Assembly: GCA_022264855.1 (NCBI GenBank)
Contig: JABYQU010000029.1
Location: 62,001 to 126,000, forward strand
Source: Lenzites betulinus
Lineage: Eukaryota > Basidiomycota > Agaricomycetes > Polyporales > Polyporaceae
Reading direction: 5' to 3'
Length of the DNA: 64,000 nt
Position 1 is the stretch's first letter. Every line of letters starts with the position of its first letter. The position numbers were made by a program, and so were the translations under genes. Below the pieces are notes generated by a model. It saw nothing but the letters and a program-made list of their open reading frames with translations. It made no database searches and was not told the origin of the DNA. Positions 22,817-34,461 of this stretch are shown here, one piece after another.

Positions 22817-24279
22817 TCATCTCAACGCGTATGTACCATCTGTGACGACTTCAATGCTCATCTCATCTCCCAGCTCCCCAAACTCCTCTCTCACGGCCTC
22901 GGCACACCTTTCCACTATGTCATAGTAGTTGAAGTCGTCAAGGGCTAACGAGCTCATGGTTAGCATCGGCGAATAACCCTCCCGTGGTGTTAGATCCTCG
23001 AGGAATTCCAGAGTGATCCGTACGCGTTTAAGGCTCGGGCGGGACCTATGATCGAAGGAGCGCATGAGATCGGCCCAAACCGCCGAGTCTGCCAGCGCGT
23101 TGAGTGGTACGTGGAGAGTCAACTCGAATATTTGGAGGGTGTCATGGTGGTGTGTCGAATGCGACGTGTTATGGCGTGTGGTAGGCGCGAACATGTGAGA
23201 CAACAAGTTCAGGAAGACGTCGATTGTTTCCGAGCTGGAGAGGTCGGGGTTGTAGCCGCGCCACGGATCGTAACGAATGTGAAGCGAGGTGAGGGATGAT
23301 GGCCACTGTTCCATGCACACAAGGAAGTGTTCGGACCCCGTATCCCACACTGGCGTCGGAGCATGAGAAGAATATGTCAGATGGAGCTCCTCGCTCTCAG
23401 CTGGTGCAAGATATACGCACCGTCCGCGTTTTCCTTCTTTCCGACGGTCTCGTACAGCGTGAGGTCGATGCATTGGAGGTGCGCGTTATCCTGACAGAGT
23501 ACCGCCATCCATCTGCTACGTTCTGCGATGTCATCGACGCGAAGGTCGACCTGCTGTAGCCCTGCGACGGCTCCAGCATCTTTACCGCGCTCCAGGATCT
23601 GTAGTATCGCCTCGTTTGGGCGCCGGGATGTATCCGCGGTATGTAGACGGGTGGCACGACGTGCGGGGCCCACGATCCGCAACGCTTTTAGGCGGTGGCA
23701 GAACAGGTCAACCTCCTGCGTAGTGGGTCCGACGTCAGGTATACCGCGGTATCCCCCTCGTAAGACTGTTGCTGGAGTGAGACCTTCGCACGACAGTTCC
23801 TCTAGTGAGGGGAGTCTGCACAGAAAGCGCGTGAAACGTGCTGTCAAGTCCACCGAGAGGTACGAGAGCGTCAGTGCACGGAGGTGTGGCAGGTGAGCGA
23901 GGTCGAGGAGCACCGGGAATATCGCTTTCGGGGCCTCGAGGGTAGTGATTGAGGGACCGCGGATATGGATGGAACGGATCAGTGATGCAAGCCGCGACTT
24001 CGGTTGAAGCACTTTGAGAAACTCGAGGAGCTCCTCGTAGGAGCCGGAGATGGGGATAGTTATCGTGCGTGAGAGGTGATATTCTGCGCGTGGAACGAGA
24101 GGGGAGTGGACATTTGCTACCCCGGTAAGAGCACATGCAACAAGCGCGCGCCAGTCGTCGTGAAGGAAGTCGATGATGAGCTCGTGGAGCTCGGCTGGAA
24201 GTACGGTAGAAGGGGAGTCGAGGGGGGTCGACATGGTCGTGGTAGGGAGGACCGTCATGGTCAAGATGCCTCTAGGCAT
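22817..24279 (-). CDS. F-box-like/LRR protein
   Basis: Two exons, complement(23421-24279) and complement(22817-23349), 463 aa in frame. The 71-nt intron has donor GTGCGT, a CTGAC branch site and a pyrimidine-rich acceptor; using it replaces the stop that otherwise ends exon 1. The N-terminus reads LPAELHELIIDFLHDDW then ALVACALTG, a degenerate F-box/F-box-like start. The remainder has Leu-rich repeats (LPHLRALTLSYLSVDL, LPSLEELSCEGLTPA, LTSLHIRYD, LKRVRITLEFL). Such proteins are common and fast-evolving in agaricomycetes and are presumed SCF substrate adaptors. Three in-frame ATGs (24279, 24258, 24234) are possible; the last gives the N-terminus most like relatives. Confidence 0.8.
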
Positions 24280-25791
24280 ATCAATGATCCTCGACCCCTG
24301 TGACTCCAGTAACCGCCGCGCAAAACGCCGGCCGGTAGCGATGCAGCTTTGAAGATGCCGTGAGGGCCGAGAGAAGGCATCGAAGACCGCAGTTTGCTCA
24401 GCAAGAACAGAGAGACCTTTACGTCGTCCTTGTTGTGCTCTACTGATGCTGAACGTCGAACATTCGATCCGTTGGAGACGAGGTCGATGTAGAACTTCAG
24501 CATAATAATGAGCGAGACAGTTATTATACTTATAAAAATGGAATGGTCAGCTCAGACTGTCTGTGTTGCCATGCTCTGCGCAACTTGAAGGGCGTATGGA
24601 AATTGAAACGCTGCGGGACGCCATCTGGCATCATTGTCCGGAGCCTTCGTGATGGCTGGCACTGCATTGCATTAGCATATCGCAAATACGATTCACCTCA
24701 AAGTTGTGATTGCTCTCTGGGTTTTCCTATAGTATCTATGGGGAAACCGAACATCGCCGACAGTCTACTAGAAACCTAGAAAGTCCGGTACCAGGAAGGG
24801 TCTAGTTTCGCATTATCGTTCTTGAGATACATACCCATGTAAACCCGCGAGGTCAAGACTGTGCTGTAGAAATTTGATGCCCTCCACGAATCGCCTTGGC
24901 AGACTAGCGGTTGCAATGGAATGTGGAGGAGAGTGTGTAGAGCATTGACGAACCTGTACATGATGATGGTGGCAACTGGCAGGTTGCCGGAGAAGGCCGA
25001 GGAGCAGTGTGACGGGCGCTTAATATATGTTCGTTGTACATACGGCCCTACCTTTCTTTCCTCCTGCTACTACACTGCCTACACAAATCCACACTCATAT
25101 CCTCGTAGCGTACCAGAGGTATACTTTAGGATGCACACGTCAGGCCTGCTGGGCTCTATTCCTCTGATAGAAGCCTTTTCCAGCCCGAGTGCCAGTGGTG
25201 GGAAGTTCCGCACTAGAAGATCGCGGCATTCGCGAGGGCTTGACAGCCTTGGCTCAATACATGGGGCGAAAGTCTGATTTTCGTCCATGATGGTGTATCA
25301 CAGTGTGATTTTGGCTAGCAGACAAAGGCGCCGTGAGTTCACACGTTCTCTCGTATACCACATGCTCATCAAACGCATGCAGGAGTATTAATTTACAAGC
25401 ACCACTCCCGCTGGGCATACTGCGCTAACAACTGCGAACGACTTCGTCGTGGTGACCATATCAATGCGGGTCATACTGGGCGTTGCCATGGCATGACCGG
25501 CAGTTCGACATTCAGGCAGTGAACGCCACGGCTGACAGTGACCTCGATCCGACCAGGCTCATCGTGTTCACGGTCATCCCGTCACGATGGGATTCGTGTA
25601 CAGGCAGTGGCTTACACAACGGCCTCTGCAGAGGGATGATGCCAAGACGAGCATGTGGGTGTATTTAAGATGTAGCGTACGCAAACGATAGACTCAGCAC
25701 TCTGGGAGTCCTCACCTCATCCTTCTCGCGCCCTTCTACTTACTCTCTTTCGAGTCTCTAATCTTAGGCTATCTCCACGCCGCCATCAAAT
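24280..25791. other. Intergenic, divergent promoters
   Basis: Separates the F-box-like gene (-) from the secreted protein gene (+). TATTTAAG near 25659 could serve the latter. No gene recognised in between. Confidence 0.5.
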
Positions 25792-26646
25792 ATGTTCCCC
25801 CGTTCCTTCTTCGTCCTCTCCATCCTGAGTTCTGCTTTCGCACTCTACACGTACCCCCGTGGGACGCTTGAAACCCGCGAAGACAGTCCTTCCGACCAGG
25901 ACCTGCTGAGCTCTTGCCCCGGTGGTCCCGGCTCCCCTAACGTCAAAAAGGCGGACAAATGCACTCTTGTACGTGTTATTATCAGACCCACACTATATCG
26001 CATCTGATTGTTCTCATTCAGATCAACATTGTGAACAACCCTAACACCCGCACGTTTGCTGTGCTTGGCGACCCTCAGCTCAAGTATGCCCACTTCACCC
26101 TGTCCCCCACGACGCCATTTTCTCATGTGAACTCTACCTTAGCTGTGGCGGAGCAACTGACCCTGTTACTGTGACGCTTGGTGGACAGCAAACTGTCACT
26201 CAGACTACCACCGTCGATGCAAATGTTGGCGTGAGCTTGGAAGGCGTGACGATCGGCGGCGGTGCATCCTCGTCCACGTCCACAGCCAATACGGTGTCGA
26301 AGACGATCAGCTACACTGTTCCTCCCGGCCGCCAGGCTGTGTTCGTCGCCGGAACCGCACAACAGTCCGAGACCGGCAACGTCCAGGTCAACTATGGGAG
26401 CCGTCAGTTCGGCCACTTCATTGTGAGTGACATGTTACAACTTTCGTATCAACTTCCGAGTTTACTAAATATGAATCAGTGGTTCACTGGAGCAACCGTA
26501 ACGCAGCTCACGCCCATCCCGAGTGACGTTGAGTTCGACGTTCACGAGACCGCTTGTGGTACGTGCCCTTCACAAAATTCCTTCTAGGAGATACTGACTG
26601 GTGAGAACTAGGCACGGACCCTCGCGACATCAACAACCACAGCTGA
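25792..26646 (+). CDS. Secreted beta-strand-rich protein, unknown function
   Basis: Exons 25792-25968, 26022-26083, 26143-26422, 26480-26558, 26612-26646; 210 aa in frame. The N-terminus MFPRSFFVLSILSSAFA is a signal peptide. The body is Thr/Ser/Gly/Val-rich with alternating polar/hydrophobic residues (TVTLGGQQTVTQTTTVDANV, then GGGASSSTSTANTVSKTISY) followed by TVPPGRQAVFVAG. That alternation and the VPPG turn resemble the stem region of aerolysin/ETX-MTX2-type beta proteins, but the resemblance is compositional only and I do not claim the function. Two or more Cys are present (CGGATDP, ETACGTDP). It borders the hydrophobin/secreted-protein island. No close family is recognised with confidence. 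Confidence 0.75.
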
Positions 26647-27618
26647 ACATGCTGATCAAATACTGGGTTCAGATTGCGGAGAGATGTCGAAGGAGTGACT
26701 TCTAGCATCATCTCATGCCGAACTACTGTATGCATACATTGTAGCTTACTAGTATAGCATCTAATATGCGCTTGTCAACAAGGATATCGTTCCCTTTCCG
26801 ACGGACTGGTAACTCAGACAGTACTACATCTCATACTCTTACAAGTTAGCATTAAGTTCTTCAGAACTTGCCGGTCTGTGCCAACTTAGTTAGATATTTA
26901 CGTTTATTTGTCCGTAGTGGCGAATGGGACACGTCGACGCAGTCTGTCGCCTAGTGCTTTTGGTCTTTCTCTGCAGCTCTGTCCATCTGATATTCCGCGC
27001 GTACTCGAGATGAGATGCCTTCAGATGCCGCATTAAGCCCTGCTTACATACTGCGTGGAAATGGTCGTCGCGCGGCCGAATGACAACGGCTTCAAAGCTC
27101 TCATCTCACTCCATGTAGCAATATTATCAGATTCAGAGACTTGGAACACGAGGAGACCTGCTATACGGTCGATGTGTAGTAAGTCTTCCCATATATTAGA
27201 GAGTGGAGACCGTCACTAATCCACGCGTTACACAAACAAGGACCTGCCGCTACATCCGTAACTCCCAGTTGCGATCCCTTTCCTCGCTTGTTTCCAGTCT
27301 AGGTCACTCGGAATCAGTCGCGTTGAAGTGCTCTCGGGTGCAATGCTAACGATATCTCCAAAGGACATCTGGTACGGCTTCTCGCATCTTATCTCTAAAC
27401 CCACTAAAGGACCCGCACGCGATCTTCTGACCCTTCTCCCGCCTGCCGACAGGTATCTGTCAAGCTTAGAATCATACTGTCGCATACGGGCATATACAAT
27501 CGCAAACAATCAGGTTGTCCACTGGTAACAAAGCACTCCTCGTAAATCCTCCCTGGCCCATCCTAATCATTCTCATGGCGCCATCGTTGCTATGATGACG
27601 AGATTGTGCGCTCTGCGC
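26647..27618. other. Intergenic
   Basis: Moderately AT-richer spacer between the secreted-protein gene and the first hydrophobin. No gene, repeat or tRNA recognised. Confidence 0.5.
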
Positions 27619-28079
27619 TTAGAGCTCGACGGGGAGACATCCGATAGAGAGGAGTCCACCTGTTCCACATGTGAGCATCTCGCGCGAACATCGCTCAGGC
27701 TTATTCGTTTGCAGGTCTTACCGACGGCGTTGTTCTCGCAGCACACAGTGTTAGCCGAGCTATGAGAAACCGGTTAGTCAACTTTCTTCCGGTGCGCTGT
27801 AAGGAGCACTCACCAGGCGTTGCCGCTTCCAACACCGATAACGCTGATAGGGTCGCAACCGAGGCCGACAGGGATGTTGATGTCATTAAGGACAACCCCG
27901 ATAGCAGCCAGAATAGGCACGATGGAAAGGCTGTCGGCAGACTGAACCTGCTGGCAGCACTGGAGTGGACCGGTGCTGCAGGAGTCCCCGGCGTCGTTGG
28001 CGTTGGGGGTGGGGCTGGCGACAGCAAGGATTGCCAGGGCCGTGAAGGCGGCGAAGATAGCGGTGAGCTTAGCGAACAT
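27619..28079 (-). CDS. Class I hydrophobin (copy 1)
   Basis: Exons complement(27814-28079), (27722-27759), (27619-27659); 114 aa. Signal peptide MFAKLTAIFAAFTALAILA. All eight Cys of the family are present as C-x6-CC...C...C-x5-CC...C: CSTGPLQCC, GLGC, a Cys created across intron 1 (TG|C), NTVCC and LLSIGC. Hydrophobins are secreted and self-assemble at air-water interfaces, coating hyphae. The spacing and hydrophobic middle fit class I. The 38-nt second and 41-nt third exons recur in five of the six copies here. The C-terminus is GCLPVEL. A TATA-like box lies about 100 nt upstream. Confidence 0.95.
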
Positions 28080-29914
28080 GCTGATAATGAGAAGAAGAGG
28101 GCGAGAAGAGCTGGAGGAGCTTGGGTTGAACGACGGTGGGTGTTCAGTGAGGATTACGGGTTGCCCGAGAACATCTTATACTGGGACGAGTCTGACAATT
28201 TTGTCATGCAAAGCGGAATTTTGTCGCTGCGAGTTAGCACGTGTTCCTTCCGTACAGGCGTCCCACCGACGTTGCTCAAGGCCGCCGCAAAGATGCATCA
28301 CTCCCACACATTCGCGCCCCACATCCACCCGCGCGGCGATTCCAAGAACCTCAGTGCGCTCTGCACTCGCACGCACGACGGAATGTACGTATATCCTCGA
28401 CTACGTACACGGCTGATCCGCCCCGACCCGCCCAAGGCTCAACATACACACTTCTTTTGGGGCTCGAGCGGAGCATCGTCACAATATAGCCACCGTATAT
28501 TCTGATACAACGATGATCTCGCAAGCTGCGTGCGCGCCCCCACACGTTGCGAGATTCCCCCCATTCACTTTCTCGGCATACCCTCTTGGCAGACGTATGA
28601 CATGACACTGGTGAGGGAATCTTGGCTGGAAACGGCACACTGGTATCTGGCTTCCTTGGAACAACGTTGTGCTGGTGCACAAGGCGTCCGAATATTAGGG
28701 TGCGTGTATCATCATATCCGCCGACATTTGATCATGTTCAACGTGTTTTCAGACAATGAACACGCCAAGACAGCATGCTTAAGCCCTGAGAATGGTCTTA
28801 AACATTTCCCCCGGGATGATACGCTCGACGTGATAGACACGGCAATCCTAGGAGAGAGAAAGTCCGGTGGTGTCATTCCGTCTCCACAAACACGCCGTTT
28901 GACAATGGTTCGCCATAACATCCATGACAGAAGACCACGCAACCTTTCATAGCGGACACGGCGGGCCCGCCATTGGTCTCTATCCAGACCGTTCGATGTG
29001 GCCGTCCTCATGATTTCTCTGCTTCTCTCCTCTTCTCACACTGCAAGCAGTTTCTTTCCACCTCCATCCGCCCCTGAATGCTACGACATCTATGTCCAGA
29101 GCTTCGACCGTCTGGCTGCGCCCCCATTCGAATCTCACGAAACCGTCTACTCAGTCCGATCCACTGGTTTCGAAACCGTACGCGTCGGGATTGGACCCGG
29201 CTGCTGTTCATCTGTCCCGCGGAAATGAACCGTGTCGACACGTACGGTGTCCGGGGCGATGAGGTCATTCCATCTTCCGAGGACCGCCCTGTCGCTCTAT
29301 CACCGCACAGTCTCATGGTGCACTGGCAGTATATTTGTGAGATGTGCACGTGTTGAGGCGCGGCGTCTATGATCGTCATATGGGATAGTAGGTGAACACA
29401 GAACAGTGATAAATAAGGTATCTCAATGTTGAGCACAGGCGATGCTTCGGAGCGGGCACTGCCTGTCAGATACAGGTCAGGACGGCGTGTTGCAACCAAT
29501 GCGCTAGTCAGGACTATTAGGTGCGAGACGTGCGGTGAGTTCTATCTTGCAATCTAGCGGCGGCCATCTTGATATCTAAAGAGGGAGAGAACTATCGAAG
29601 ACCTGCGATCTGTCGGGCAGTGGCTACCAGCTTGGAATATTATCGTTCCTCCGCCGTTGAACACTCGTTCTGGGCCATAGCCATTCGACGCTTCTCGCTC
29701 GAATCCTTGTTAGGATCAACAAAATAAATGCTAAGTGTCTGACAAATGTCAGAAGTCGCGGTCAAACAAAATCTGAATGTGCTTTTCCAGCATGAACGGG
29801 TGCCGGTGCGTGGTAGCATCATCACGTTTCATAACATTCTATGTAGTTGAGCGCATTTCGCGCGGTACAGATCCTCGGTCTCATCATTGGCATTCTCATC
29901 GTTACGCCTCCGTA
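28080..29914. other. Intergenic between hydrophobin copies 1 and 2
   Basis: The promoter of copy 1 is at the left end. The rest shows only short frames without domains on either strand (for example 28998-29228). Confidence 0.5.
28175..28180 (-). promoter_or_regulatory. TATA box of hydrophobin copy 1
   Basis: TATAAG on the minus strand, about 96-101 nt before the ATG at 28079. Confidence 0.5.
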
Positions 29915-30406
29915 TCACAAGATAATCGGGATGCAACCGATCGAAATGAGGGTACCTGTGTATAACACAATCAGCAGCAGTACGCCCGAGCTCTCCCCCA
30001 GGTCCGTCCCAGTCTGTCTTACCATGCGAGTTGTCTTCGCAGCACACTGTAAGCTCCGAACTACATCCCCGTCCACACTGTCAGCTCTCGAAAACCCGTT
30101 TTAGAATGAAAGGACTGACCAGGTTGAGCCAGACGCGAGACCAATGCCTTCGAGCGGCGCGCAGGCGATGCCAATGGGCAAGCTCAAGTCTTGCACGACG
30201 ACGCCGACCGCGCCAAGCAGCGTGGATGCGACTGCGTTTCCCGCGGGCATCACCTGGTTGCAGCACTGGATCGGGGCAGTGGTGCACGTCTGGTCCCTCG
30301 CCAAGACACTGGGCGCGGGCGCGGGGGTGGCGGCCGCAAGGAGGGCGAGCCCGAGGAGGGCGAAGAGGTGAGTGATGACGATGTTCGTGTTCGTGTACGT
30401 TGACAT
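29915..30406 (-). CDS. Class I hydrophobin (copy 2)
   Basis: Exons complement(30120-30406), (30023-30060), (29915-29955); 121 aa in frame. The N-terminus MSTYTNTN precedes a hydrophobic signal segment (LFALLGLALLAAATPAPA). Eight Cys: CTTAPIQCC, IGIAC, a Cys formed over the first intron, ELTVCC, ISIGC. It is the most diverged of the copies with the standard exon sizes: the last residues are IPIIL instead of LPVEL/LPASL. It lies tandem with copy 1 on the same strand, 1.8 kb upstream. The start at 30406 was taken because it gives a short N-region before the hydrophobic core. Confidence 0.93.
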
Positions 30407-31598
30407 GATGGGTAAGACTGATAGGTAAGTGTATGTGCGACGCAGGTAGGTGAGTTGCTGGCGCCTGCTTCCCTTGGGCATGTGTATATGTACACCGCGC
30501 CAGATTGGATGACGCATCGGAGGTGTGAGCACCCTTCTATACGCATTGGACGAATACGCCTGAAATCCTAAGGGTTTGACTGCTATAACAGTACATGCGG
30601 CCTCCCACAGTTTCGTTTCTATGCAGAAGACCACACCAGCGTCATACCCTCGGAGATGAAGCCATGACATACGTGTATTCCTCCGACAAACTGTGCCCAC
30701 CGGTCCGAATGATTCAATCACTGACCTATCAAGGTTACAATAGCAAAGCCTTCGCGTGTGCATCGTCTTCATCAGTATGTCCTACATCTTGTGCCGCACT
30801 GCCAAGAATCCGACGCGATGACAGAGAAGCCCGCTTTAAAACCTCCTCCTGTACCCTCGAAGGTGCACACACACATAGACATCAGCTACCCTATAGGATG
30901 CAAGTATCCTCGCTAAATTCAGAGAGCCGGGTGCCCTCACATCACTTCCCATCGCAGGTCCCCGCTCGAATAGAAGTTCTAAGGCCTCGGTCCCTGGTAC
31001 GTCCAGCCACTTGTAATTCTGGGACCCTTCCTGTCATCGCCCCTTCTCTTCCTTGATGTCCTCACACGGATTTTGCCAAGCCCGCGTCTTCACATGTTCA
31101 TGGTCTCCGGTGGTCTCAATACCTACTAAACTACAAAGGAGCACCCCAGCACTGGCACGCGGCACATGGTTTTGCAATGCACCCACGCCCCTCGCCATCT
31201 GAGCGACCACTGGCTATACGAAAGGTCCGTTACTAGGGGAGTAGTACGGGAAAGATGCACTATATCCTCATCGAGTAGTATCAGGAAGTCAAAAGAAAAC
31301 AACATAGACCTCTACCCTGCTACGAGCTCATACGATGAAGCGGAGTGTTTAGTATTAAATGATCGGCTACTAAAGTAAATTTCGGGACACGGTAGAGAAC
31401 TTAAGTTTGAGTACTCATATGGGGGTGCGAGTCGAGTGGCTATCCGGGAAAGCACGTTATGTACTGCGGCTCACTTGGATCATTCGCATAGTTCGGATGG
31501 CGTCCTGCAGAGTATTCTAAAAGCAAAGCTTCGAGGATGCCGTTCCGACAGAGCAAGCCTGACTCGGAGCGAACACCGGTGGGAACCCACTCGCGCGC
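30407..31598. other. Intergenic
   Basis: Promoter of hydrophobin copy 2 (a GTATATGTAC element near 30485) and spacer to the secreted-family gene. No other gene seen. Confidence 0.5.
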
Positions 31599-32784
31599 TT
31601 ACAACGCAGCGTCCGGGACGAACGTGAACGCCTGCGTCGAGTCCCCCAGAAGTAAGCTTCGCGATTTCCCGTACGGCAGCACAGGATGGCGGTTACTCAC
31701 AACACTCGGGGAGGGCCCATACGCTTGGCTGAACGCCTCTGCGTCGCCCACGAGGGCGAACGCATCCTCCGGCGCGTGGTACACCAGTTGCGGCCCCTGC
31801 GCCGCGCTCCCGTCGGTGTTCACCCAGCCCATCGTGAGGGCCAGCGTCCCGTCCGCGGCAGCGAGGGAGGATGTCCAGACAAAGGACTCGACGTCGCGCG
31901 GGTATCTGGTCGCTGCTGTGAATCCATTAGGGGCGTTCTGTGCGGGGCCGGAGGGGACTAAGAGTATGTCGAGTCGAGTAAGTACGAGAAAGAAGGCGAA
32001 GGAGTAAAGGGATACCTACCGGAGCCAGTACCACTGAGGTAGACATAGTTCCTGGAGCCCTTGATTAAGTCGTCGCTTGAGCTCGCGACACCGACGAAGC
32101 CGCCGAACAGCGGCAGGTTCTCCAGACCGTTCTAAAGTAGAAAGTCAACACAGTCAGCACTCTCCGCCACATTCTTCCTCAGTGCCCACACGGGTGCCCT
32201 GAGAGACCCAAAGAAAGCACACGAACCGTTGCCTCGATCTCGAAGGGCGCGTCGTCCGCGGGGTTGCAGCTTCGGCGGAGGACGACACTGAGGGCGTCCG
32301 CTGGGTCCTGAGCCAATCTGTACTCTCCGTACGGGTTTGCCATACGCGAGACGAAACCGCCTTTCTCAGTACCTGTCACCTGGATGCGGCCCCTCAGCAC
32401 GCAGGGCGTCGAGGACGGCTGGGCGGCGGCAGCCTGGCGGCGGTGACTGCCGTATCCGCGCACACGACGGAGCGTCGGCTTGCGTGGAGGCAGGCCCTGT
32501 GCAAGACGCTCGCCGTTGGTGATGACGCGCGTTTCGGCAGGTTTATACTTGAGCGTGCGGAGGGGGGCGTCGGTGGGGTTGGCGGGGGCAAAGACGAGGG
32601 CGACACTGGTAGTCACAGAGACCCCCGTGGAAAGATCGCGGCGGACGCGAGTCGGACGGGGTACGTCGCTCATTTCCGCCGGTGCGTTTGACGTGATAGG
32701 TACATCCGTACTGACGACGGAAGAGAATGCGGAGACGGACCTCACGCTCAGCACGGCGAGGACGAAGATATTGCAAAGGTGCAT
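31599..32784 (-). CDS. Secreted four-exon family protein, paralogue A
   Basis: Exons complement(32227-32784), (32020-32131), (31701-31957), (31599-31631); 319 aa in frame. Signal peptide MHLCNIFVLAVLSVRSVSA. A dibasic site lies in PRPTRVRRD (Kex2-like), then NGERLAQGLPPRKP, then the presumed mature domain starting at TPCVLRG with GEYRLAQDPADAL and VVLRRSC. Exon 2 encodes NGLENLPLFGGFVG; exon 3 has GPAQNAPNGFTAAT, ESFVWTSSL, WVNTDGSAAQGPQLVYH, FALVGDAEAF; the final 33-nt exon is AFTFVPDAAL. The first donor (GTTCGT) is weak but forced by the same boundary in the other three paralogues. The function of this family is unknown to me; the Cys pair may form a disulphide. Confidence 0.85.
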
Positions 32785-33376
32785 GGTTGTGAGAGCTTTT
32801 GAATGAGAGTAGTACGAACGAGGGTGTCGACGTCGAAAAGAAGGTGGACAAACGAGAAAGAAAGGCCCTGGATCTTGTCGGATGAAGGGGTGGGGGCGTT
32901 GAGCCATCCTCGAGCAGGGTAGATATACTGCACGCCGCGGAGCCTATGCGGGTGCGAGGCGAACATGAGAGTCAATGTTCAACTCCGCCTAGCACGCTCC
33001 CTTGCGAAAAAAGTAGTTCTGAGAGCAAAAGAGGTCAGCTAACGTGGGCAATACATACAATTCTCGATACGGGCTGCCCCTCGGGGGCGTGCCGGGTTGC
33101 GTGAATGCTACGATGCTGATGGGCCGCGGCCTTACGCCGCCTCGTGCGACTGCGACCGAACAGCGTTGCTGTGAGCTGTTCTGTGTATTGCAGATGCAAT
33201 ATGAGGAATGACGAGGTCTAGTGAGGCGGTACGGATGATTGTTGTGAGGAAGTGGTGGTCCAAATGGAGCAGCTGCGAGGGGACTGAGAGATTCTATTCG
33301 CGTGTTGTCGTAGTATATGCCTGGAGCATATATCTCGAACATTCCCGTGAAGCTGAGCACGCCAAACACGTTAGGC
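32785..33376. other. Intergenic between paralogues A and B
   Basis: Carries the promoter of paralogue A (AGTATATCT on the minus strand near 32925) and the 3' flank of paralogue B. No other gene. Confidence 0.55.
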
Positions 33377-34340
33377 TCATACGGAGATGAGCCTGAGGGT
33401 CTGCAAACCACCACCAGTCACATCCTCTTCCGCTAATGTAACGCTGACCAGAGAAACAAACGCACCACAGGGACCGGGGAGCTCAGCTCTTTATCCAGAA
33501 GGGCCACATCTGCCGTGACCACGAAGGCATCGTCATCCGGGACATACAACATAGTGGTCCCCTGCGCGAACGCATCGTAGGTGTTAGTCCAGAGAAACTC
33601 GAGTTCGCCGGAAGTCGAGAGGTCCCATATAAAAGACTCGGCGTCCCGCCGCGGGATCCCCGTCACGGCAGTATAGCCGTTCGGTGCTTCTTGTGCGGGG
33701 CCGATGGAAACTGGAGGGATCATGCTTGTAAGGGCGGATAGGACGCAGCAGGGGGAGGACGTCGGGCATACCTGAAGCCACGCCGGTGAGGAAGACAGTG
33801 GTATTGGAGCCATGGGCGAGGTCATCGTCTACGCTTTTGACGGCCGTCGCCGCCCCCAGCAGCGTGAAGTTTTTCATCCCGTTCTGATCTCAGGAGCAGT
33901 GAGCATACCCTTTGAGGACGACAGATACACAGACCTACCAGGGTGCCGATCTCGAAAGCGAAGCCCTTTCGACACCGCTTCAGCACGACTTTCAACGCGT
34001 CATCAGCTGTTTTGTTCTGGGCGAGCCCGTACATCCCAGCTTCGTTCGGCAGGCGTGAAATGAAGCCCTGTATCCCTTTACCCTGCACACTCACGAACCC
34101 GGTCTCGTGCTGCAGCTTGCAAGGCGTTGGCGGCAGTTTGCGCACCCCTGCCAAGGCGTGCTTCATCGCGAGCGTATGCAGTGGGACCGAGGCAGCGTTG
34201 ATATGAAACTTATGCGGAACTAGAGCGTCGGACACAGGCTGCACACGAGCCGGGATGGCACGTTGAACGGTAGCGCCGAGGATGCTGGGGGCGCCGGCGA
34301 GAGCGAGAGCGATCAAAGCTGTGAGCGGCGGGAGATGCAT
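33377..34340 (-). CDS. Secreted four-exon family protein, paralogue B
   Basis: Exons complement(33939-34340), (33772-33883), (33466-33710), (33377-33400); 260 aa in frame. Signal peptide MHLPPLTALIALALAG. The shortest member: the linker with the RLARGLPPR motif and the dibasic PTRVRR site of A, C and D are missing. The core is kept: TPCKLQHETGFVSV, GMYGLAQN, VVLKRC, then the 112-nt exon NGMKNFTLLGAATAV. Exon 3 has IGPAQEAPNGYTAVTG, ESFIWDL, LYVPDDDAFVVTADV, and the last 24-nt exon is TLRLISV. The N-terminal part (LVPHKFHI, PLHTLAM) is closest to paralogue D. Conserved sequence with loss of the pro-region suggests either a differently processed or a degenerating copy. Confidence 0.83.
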
Positions 34341-34453
34341 GTCGAACTGCGACACGCGATGGAGAATGCGTGAAGGGCGAGCTGGCTAGGACGACCCGAG
34401 GACAGGACGCTGAGAAACGGTCGAGTCCAAAGTGCCTCATCGAGTTGGAAGCG

Positions 34454-34461
34454 TATATATA
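34454..34461 (-). promoter_or_regulatory. TATA box of paralogue B
   Basis: TATATATA, about 115 nt upstream of the ATG of paralogue B. Confidence 0.5.
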
